DNA of 64,000 nucleotides from Escherichia ruysiae (GTDB lineage: Bacteria; Pseudomonadota; Gammaproteobacteria; Enterobacterales; Enterobacteriaceae). Both the position numbers and the translations under genes were made by a program. The DNA lies in contig NZ_JAVIWS010000001.1 in the NCBI RefSeq assembly GCF_031323975.1, positions 1,612,001 through 1,676,000 on the forward strand. Reading direction: 5' to 3'. Of the stretch, positions 58,473-64,000 are shown in pieces (the stretch's first letter is position 1; every line of letters starts with the position of its first letter). Under the pieces are notes generated by a model. It did not search any database and had not been told where the DNA came from. It saw only the letters and a program-made list of their open reading frames with translations.

Positions 58473-61339
58473 TTATCCACTTTACTTTAAATGGCGCGCC
58501 CCAGGCATTAACCGTTAATCCTGGCGAAAACGTGCAAAAGCTGTTGTTTAACATGGGAATGCACTCTGTACGCAACAGTGATGATGGTTTCGGTTTTGCC
58601 GGTTCTGACGCAATTATCTTTAACGGTAATATCGTCAACGCATCCCTGCTTATTGCCGCACAGTTAGAAAAAGCAGACATTCGTACCGCAGAATCGCTGG
58701 GCAAATGGAACGAGTTAAGTCTGGTTCAACAGGCAATGGTTGATGTCGGTGTTGTACAGTCCGGTTATAACGATCCGGCTGCGGCGCTGATTATCACCGA
58801 TCTTCTCGATCGCATCGCTGCACCTACCCGCGAAGAGATCGACGACGCGCTTTCTGGTCTGTTCAGCCGCGATGCAGGCTGGCAGCAATACTACCAGGTC
58901 GTTGAACTGGCGGTTGCACGTAAAAATAACCCACAGGCCACGATTGATATCGCCCCGACTTTCCGCGACGACCTTGAAGTCATTGGTAAGCACTATCCTA
59001 AAACTGATGCAGCGAAAATGGTGCAGGCGAAACCCTGCTATGTTGAAGACCGCGTAACGGCTGACGCCTGCGTCATTAAAATGTTACGTAGCCCACACGC
59101 TCACGCACTGATTACCCATCTGGATGTCAGCAAAGCCGAGGCTTTACCGGGCGTTGTTCACGTTATTACTCACCTGAATTGCCCGGACATCTACTACACA
59201 CCTGGTGGTCAGAGCGCGCCGGAACCGTCACCACTTGACCGCCGCATGTTCGGCAAGAAAATGCGTCATGTCGGCGATCGCGTTGCTGCAGTCGTTGCTG
59301 AAAGTGAAGAAATTGCGCTCGAAGCACTGAAGCTCATCGACGTTGAATATGAAGTGCTTAAACCGGTAATGTCGATCGACGAAGCAATGGCGGAAGATGC
59401 ACCTGTCGTGCACGATGAACCGGTGGTGTATGTCGCTGGTGCGCCAGATACTCTGGAAGATGACAACAGTCATGCAGCCCAGCGCGGCGAGCATATGATC
59501 ATTAACTTCCCTATCGGTTCTCGCCCACGCAAAAATATCGCCGCCAGTATTCATGGTCATATTGGCGATATGGATAAAGGCTTCGCCGATGCCGATGTGA
59601 TCATTGAGCGAACCTATAACTCAACTCAGGCGCAGCAATGCCCGACTGAAACACATATCTGCTTTACCCGCATGGATGGCGATCGGCTGGTTATTCACGC
59701 CTCCACTCAAGTACCGTGGCACTTACGCCGCCAGGTTGCGCGCCTTGTAGGTATGAAACAACATAAAGTTCATGTCATTAAAGAACGCGTAGGCGGCGGT
59801 TTTGGTTCCAAACAGGACATCCTGCTGGAAGAAGTGTGCGCCTGGGCAACCTGCGTGACCGGGCGTCCGGTGCTGTTCCGCTACACCCGTGAAGAAGAGT
59901 TTATTGCTAACACTTCTCGTCACGTCGCGAAAGTCACCGTCAAACTGGGGGCGAAAAAAGATGGTCGCCTGACGGCAGTGAAGATGGATTTCCGCGCCAA
60001 CACAGGTCCTTACGGCAACCATTCACTCACCGTACCGTGTAACGGGCCGGCTCTGTCGCTGCCGTTATATCCGTGCGATAACGTCGATTTCCAGGTCACC
60101 ACCTACTACAGCAACATTTGTCCAAATGGTGCTTATCAGGGTTATGGCGCACCGAAAGGTAACTTCGCGATCACCATGGCATTAGCGGAACTGGCTGAAC
60201 AGTTACAGATCGACCAACTGGAAATTATCGAACGTAACCGGGTACACGAAGGGCAAGAGCTGAAAATTCTCGGTGCAATCGGTGAAGGTAAAGCGCCGAC
60301 CTCCGTTCCTTCCGCCGCCAGCTGCGCACTGGAAGAGATCCTGCGTCAGGGTCGCGAGATGATCCAATGGTCTTCACCGAAACCGCAAAATGGTGACTGG
60401 CGCATCGGTCGTGGCGTTGCCATTATCATGCAAAAATCGGGTATCCCGGATATCGATCAGGCTAACTGCATGATCAAACTGGAATCTGATGGCACCTTTA
60501 TCGTTCACTCCGGTGGTGCGGATATCGGAACCGGCCTGGATACTGTGGTGACCAAACTGGCGGCAGAAGTGCTGCACTGCCCGCCGCAGGACGTGCATGT
60601 TATCTCCGGTGACACCGACCATGCGCTGTTTGATAAAGGCGCGTATGCCTCGTCCGGTACTTGTTTCTCAGGCAACGCGGCGCGTATGGCTGCGGAAAAT
60701 CTGCGGGAGAAAATCCTGTTCCACGGTGCACAAATGTTGGGTGAGCCACTGGAAGATGTTCAACTGGCAACGCCGGGCGTCGTGCGCGGTAAGAAAGGCG
60801 AAGTGAGTTTCGGGGATATTGCCCATAAAGGCGAAACCGGTACTGGCTTTGGTTCGCTGGTGGGAACAGCCAGTTATATCACGCCTGATTTCGCCTTCCC
60901 GTATGGTGCAAACTTTGCTGAAGTTGCCGTCAACATGCGTACCGGTGAAATCCGCCTGGACAAATTCTACGCCCTGCTGGATTGCGGTACGCCGGTCAAT
61001 CCGGAGTTAGCGTTGGGACAAATCTACGGCGCCACCCTGCGTGCTATCGGGCACAGTATGAGCGAAGAAATCATTTATGACGCCGAAGGTCACCCGTTAA
61101 CCCGCGATTTACGCAGTTACGGCGCACCGAAAATTGGCGACATCCCACGTGATTTCCGTGCCGTACTGGTGCCGAGCGACGATAAAGTCGGCCCGTTCGG
61201 GGCGAAGTCCATCTCGGAAATTGGCGTAAATGGCGCAGCACCAGCAATTGCTACTGCAATTCACGATGCCTGCGGCATCTGGTTACGCGAATGGCATTTC
61301 ACTCCGGAGAAAATACTCACCGCGCTGGAAAAAATATAA
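58469..61339 (+). CDS. xdhD: Fused Mo-hydroxylase XdhD with cysteine-free N-terminal domain
   Basis: A 956-residue molybdenum hydroxylase, probably hypoxanthine/xanthine oxidising. The Mo-binding domains occupy about residues 185-956, with RVGGGFGSKQD and the catalytic Glu in SISEIGVNGAAPA. The first 150 residues align with the [2Fe-2S] subunit XdhC, but every cluster cysteine is replaced: GFAGSDA for [12 protein letters not shown] for DSCL, VQSGYNDP for VQCGFCTP and FSRDAGW for LCRCTGY. Electrons must leave by another route, for example YgfM and YgfK. Confidence 0.95.
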   Translation: MIIHFTLNGAPQALTVNPGENVQKLLFNMGMHSVRNSDDGFGFAGSDAIIFNGNIVNASLLIAAQLEKADIRTAESLGKWNELSLVQQAMVDVGVVQSGYNDPAAALIITDLLDRIAAPTREEIDDALSGLFSRDAGWQQYYQVVELAVARKNNPQATIDIAPTFRDDLEVIGKHYPKTDAAKMVQAKPCYVEDRVTADACVIKMLRSPHAHALITHLDVSKAEALPGVVHVITHLNCPDIYYTPGGQSAPEPSPLDRRMFGKKMRHVGDRVAAVVAESEEIALEALKLIDVEYEVLKPVMSIDEAMAEDAPVVHDEPVVYVAGAPDTLEDDNSHAAQRGEHMIINFPIGSRPRKNIAASIHGHIGDMDKGFADADVIIERTYNSTQAQQCPTETHICFTRMDGDRLVIHASTQVPWHLRRQVARLVGMKQHKVHVIKERVGGGFGSKQDILLEEVCAWATCVTGRPVLFRYTREEEFIANTSRHVAKVTVKLGAKKDGRLTAVKMDFRANTGPYGNHSLTVPCNGPALSLPLYPCDNVDFQVTTYYSNICPNGAYQGYGAPKGNFAITMALAELAEQLQIDQLEIIERNRVHEGQELKILGAIGEGKAPTSVPSAASCALEEILRQGREMIQWSSPKPQNGDWRIGRGVAIIMQKSGIPDIDQANCMIKLESDGTFIVHSGGADIGTGLDTVVTKLAAEVLHCPPQDVHVISGDTDHALFDKGAYASSGTCFSGNAARMAAENLREKILFHGAQMLGEPLEDVQLATPGVVRGKKGEVSFGDIAHKGETGTGFGSLVGTASYITPDFAFPYGANFAEVAVNMRTGEIRLDKFYALLDCGTPVNPELALGQIYGATLRAIGHSMSEEIIYDAEGHPLTRDLRSYGAPKIGDIPRDFRAVLVPSDDKVGPFGAKSISEIGVNGAAPAIATAIHDACGIWLREWHFTPEKILTALEKI

Positions 61340-61385
61340 GTAATAAATGGCCGCTTCGGCGGCCTGGATTGCTGACAAATGCGAA

Positions 61386-61490
61386 ATTGCCTGATGCGCT
61401 GCGCTTATCAGGCCTACATGTCGACTGCAATATATTGAGTTAGCATGATTTGGTAGGCGGATAAGGCGTTCACGCCGCATCCGGCATGAA
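61386..61490. repeat. REP/BIME element after xdhD
   Basis: Two REP-like inverted units: CCTGATGCGCTGCGCTTATCAGG (61390-61412) and GGCGGATAAGGCG…CGCCGCATCCGGC (61455-61486). Typical enterobacterial BIME between the xdhD and xanQ transcripts. Confidence 0.8.
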
Positions 61491-61671
61491 CAAAGCGCGA
61501 TTTATCAACAATCTGTTACCGCTTCGGCGGCCTGTTTCTCTATTTGAACGATGACTAAATAGTAACTGCGAAAATGAGATAAGCCGTTCTCAAGGCGTCC
61601 TGCGCCCCAAATTCGTGGGTATTTATTTTACTGATTCAGATGATCAAATTTACTTTAAAAGGAGTGAAGGG
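61491..61671. other. xanQ leader
   Basis: Spacer ending in the strong RBS AAGGAGTGAAGGG ahead of ATG 61672. No gene supported; an in-frame upstream extension from 61615 lacks an RBS. Confidence 0.5.
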
Positions 61672-63072
61672 ATGTCTGATATAAACCATGCAGGTTCCGA
61701 CCTTATATTTGAACTGGAGGATCGCCCTCCCTTTCATCAGGCTATTGTTGGCGCAATTACCCATCTGTTGGCAATTTTCGTTCCGATGGTGACTCCCGCA
61801 TTAATTGTGGGTGCGGCCTTACAACTTTCCGCAGAAACGACCGCCTATCTGGTTTCAATGGCAATGATCGCCTCCGGCATTGGAACATGGTTACAGGTAA
61901 ACCGTTATGGCATCGTAGGTTCCGGTTTACTCTCCATTCAGTCAGTCAATTTTTCATTTGTTACCGTCATGATTGCGCTGGGCAGCAGCATGAAAAGCGA
62001 CGGTTTCCACGAAGAATTAATCATGTCGTCGCTGCTTGGCGTTTCCTTCGTTGGCGCATTTCTGGTTGTCGGTTCTTCTTTTATCCTGCCTTATCTACGT
62101 CGGGTTATCACCCCCACCGTCAGCGGCATTGTGGTGCTGATGATCGGCTTAAGCCTGATTAAAGTCGGCATTATCGATTTTGGCGGTGGATTTGCAGCCA
62201 AAAGCAGCGGTACGTTCGGCAATTACGAACATCTCGGCGTTGGTTTATTGGTTTTGATTGTGGTGATCGGCTTTAACTGCTGCCGTAGTCCGTTGCTACG
62301 CATGGGCGGGATCGCCATTGGGCTTTGCGTCGGCTATATCGCGTCGTTATGCCTTGGCATGGTGGATTTCAGCAGTATGCGCAACCTGCCGTTAATCACT
62401 ATCCCACATCCGTTCAAATACGGGTTTAGTTTCAGCTTCCATCAGTTCCTGGTGGTCGGCACGATTTATCTACTTAGCGTGCTGGAGGCAGTAGGCGATA
62501 TCACCGCCACGGCAATGGTTTCCCGCCGTCCTATTCAGGGAGACGAATATCAGTCACGGCTGAAAGGTGGCGTGCTGGCAGATGGTCTGGTCTCTGTTAT
62601 CGCCTCCGCAGTCGGTTCATTACCATTAACCACCTTTGCGCAAAATAACGGTGTTATTCAGATGACCGGCGTCGCCTCACGTTATATCGGGCGAACCATC
62701 GCGGTTATGTTGGTTATCCTCGGGTTATTTCCGATGATCGGCGGCTTCTTCACCACTATCCCCTCGGCAGTTCTGGGGGGTGCAATGACGTTAATGTTTT
62801 CCATGATTGCCATTGCCGGTATCCGCATCATTATCACCAATGGCTTAAAACGCCGTGAAACACTTATCGTCGCCACCTCATTAGGTTTAGGTCTTGGTGT
62901 TTCCTACGATCCCGAAATTTTTAAAATATTGCCTGCCTCTATTTATGTATTAGTTGAAAACCCTATTTGTGCAGGCGGGTTAACTGCGATTTTATTAAAT
63001 ATTATTCTCCCTGGTGGCTACCGACAGGAAAACGTTCTGCCTGGTATTACCTCAGCGGAAGAGATGGATTAA
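61672..63072 (+). CDS. xanQ: Xanthine:H+ symporter XanQ
   Basis: A 466-residue nucleobase-ascorbate transporter (NCS2/NAT). About 14 hydrophobic segments. The NAT signature region QNNGVIQMTGVASRYIG (about residue 324 onward) and the conserved His in the N-terminal ITHLLAIFVPM are intact. High-affinity xanthine uptake feeding the surrounding purine oxidation genes. Starts at MSDINHAGSD. Confidence 0.96.
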   Translation: MSDINHAGSDLIFELEDRPPFHQAIVGAITHLLAIFVPMVTPALIVGAALQLSAETTAYLVSMAMIASGIGTWLQVNRYGIVGSGLLSIQSVNFSFVTVMIALGSSMKSDGFHEELIMSSLLGVSFVGAFLVVGSSFILPYLRRVITPTVSGIVVLMIGLSLIKVGIIDFGGGFAAKSSGTFGNYEHLGVGLLVLIVVIGFNCCRSPLLRMGGIAIGLCVGYIASLCLGMVDFSSMRNLPLITIPHPFKYGFSFSFHQFLVVGTIYLLSVLEAVGDITATAMVSRRPIQGDEYQSRLKGGVLADGLVSVIASAVGSLPLTTFAQNNGVIQMTGVASRYIGRTIAVMLVILGLFPMIGGFFTTIPSAVLGGAMTLMFSMIAIAGIRIIITNGLKRRETLIVATSLGLGLGVSYDPEIFKILPASIYVLVENPICAGGLTAILLNIILPGGYRQENVLPGITSAEEMD

Positions 63073-63086
63073 AAGTAAAGGAGTCA

Positions 63087-64000
63087 ATGATGTCAGGAGA
63101 ACACACGTTAAAAGCAGTACGAGGCAGTTTTATTGATGTCACCCGTACAGTCGATAACCCGGAAGAAATCGCCTCTGCACTGCGTTTTATTGAGGATGGT
63201 TTACTACTCATTAAACAAGGGAAAGTGGAATGGTTTGGCAAATGGGAAGACGGAAAGCATCAAATTCCTGACACTATTCGCGTCCGTGATTATCGAGGCA
63301 AACTGATAGTTCCGGGCTTTGTCGATACACATATCCATTATCCGCAAAGTGAAATGGTCGGTGCCTACGGTGAGCAGTTGCTGGAATGGTTGAATAAACA
63401 CACATTCCCCACAGAGCGTCGTTATGAGGATTTAGAATACGCCCGCGAAATGTCGGCGTTTTTCATCAAGCAGTTATTGCGCAACGGCACAACTACGGCG
63501 CTGGTGTTTGGGACTGTTCATCCGCAATCCGTTGATGCGCTGTTTGAAGCCGCCAGTCATATCAATATGCGTATGATTGCCGGCAAGGTGATGATGGATC
63601 GCAATGCGCCGGATTATCTGCTTGATACCGCAGAAAGCAGTTATCACCAAAGCAAAGAACTGATCGAACGCTGGCACAAAAATGGACGTCTGTTGTACGC
63701 CATTACACCGCGCTTCGCACCGACTTCATCTCCCGAACAGATGGCAATGGCGCAACGCCTGAAAGAAGAGTTTCCTGATACGTGGATACATACCCATCTG
63801 TGTGAAAACAAAGATGAAATTGCCTGGGTGAAAGAACTTTATCCTGAACATGATGGTTATCTGGATGTTTATCACCAGTATGGCCTGACCGGTAAAAACT
63901 GCGTCTTTGCTCACTGCGTCCATCTGGAAGAAAAAGAGTGGGATCGTCTCAGCGAAACTAAATCCAGCATCGCGTTTTGTCCAACCTCCAACCTTTATCT
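63087..64000 (+). CDS. guaD: Guanine deaminase GuaD, 5' part
   Basis: Zn-dependent deaminase converting guanine to xanthine. The frame opens at ATG 63087 (MMSGEHTLKAVRGSF; RBS AAGGAG) and runs off the right edge after 304 codons of about 439. Metal motif DTHIHYP (first His pair) and the later WIHTHLCENKDE are seen. It lies 14 bp after xanQ, an uptake/deamination operon. Confidence 0.96.
   Translation, partial: MMSGEHTLKAVRGSFIDVTRTVDNPEEIASALRFIEDGLLLIKQGKVEWFGKWEDGKHQIPDTIRVRDYRGKLIVPGFVDTHIHYPQSEMVGAYGEQLLEWLNKHTFPTERRYEDLEYAREMSAFFIKQLLRNGTTTALVFGTVHPQSVDALFEAASHINMRMIAGKVMMDRNAPDYLLDTAESSYHQSKELIERWHKNGRLLYAITPRFAPTSSPEQMAMAQRLKEEFPDTWIHTHLCENKDEIAWVKELYPEHDGYLDVYHQYGLTGKNCVFAHCVHLEEKEWDRLSETKSSIAFCPTSNLY

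Overview
This window is Escherichia coli chromosome. Gene order and near-identical products match the K-12 segment ptsP-rppH-mutH-…-galR-lysA-…-araE-kduDI-yqeFG at the left and glyU-ygeR-xdhABC-ygeVWXY-hyuA-yqeABC-mocA-ygfK-ssnA-ygfM-xdhD-xanQ-guaD at the right. ptsP (left edge) and guaD (right edge) are cut by the window.

Left core (1-19 kb): RNA 5'-end processing (rppH), mismatch repair (mutH), the DnaA-reactivating locus DARS2 between them, envelope and lipid repair genes (ygdR, lplT, aas), the twin sRNAs OmrB and OmrA, galR, the divergent lysA/lysR pair, ygeA, arabinose uptake (araE), hexuronate metabolism (kduD, kduI with two KdgR-type operators), yqeF and yqeG.

19.3-23.7 kb: remnant of the ETT2 type III secretion island. 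Only regulators remain: yqeH (LuxR-like), yqeI/yqeJ (overlapping ToxR-like membrane regulator and small membrane partner) and a HilA-like ygeH. No secretion apparatus gene is present.

23.8-36.2 kb: a 12.4-kb AT-rich integrative element bounded by a perfect 24-bp direct repeat of the 3' end of tRNA-Gly(CCC) glyU. It holds a tyrosine integrase at the left end. Next, on the minus strand, is a structural block with a lambda gpE-type major capsid protein, a probable head decoration protein, a tape-measure-like protein and a Dit-like distal-tail/baseplate protein. An early block follows with small regulators and a winged-helix protein. After that come nearly 3 kb of repeat-dense, apparently non-coding DNA (22-bp iterons and several other repeat families) and a short right end. 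I find no portal, terminase, protease, tail tube, lysis or CI-like gene. The best reading is a phage satellite that supplies its own head shell and tail-length/tail-tip parts and borrows the rest. I do not recognise this arrangement as a described family, and it is the main discovery candidate here.

Right core (36.2-64 kb): glyU, the amidase activator ygeR/actS, then the large anaerobic purine and molybdenum-hydroxylase cluster. It includes the three-subunit XdhABC, the sigma-54 activator YgeV, purine or diaminopropionate breakdown enzymes (ygeW, ygeX, ygeY, hyuA, yqeA), cofactor maturation genes (yqeB, yqeC, mocA), the oxidoreductase ygfK, ssnA, ygfM, xdhD, the xanthine permease xanQ and guanine deaminase. 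Candidate -24/-12 promoters precede xdhA, ygeW and ygfK, which suggests YgeV drives the cluster. XdhD carries an N-terminal 2Fe-2S-like fold in which all eight cysteines have been replaced.
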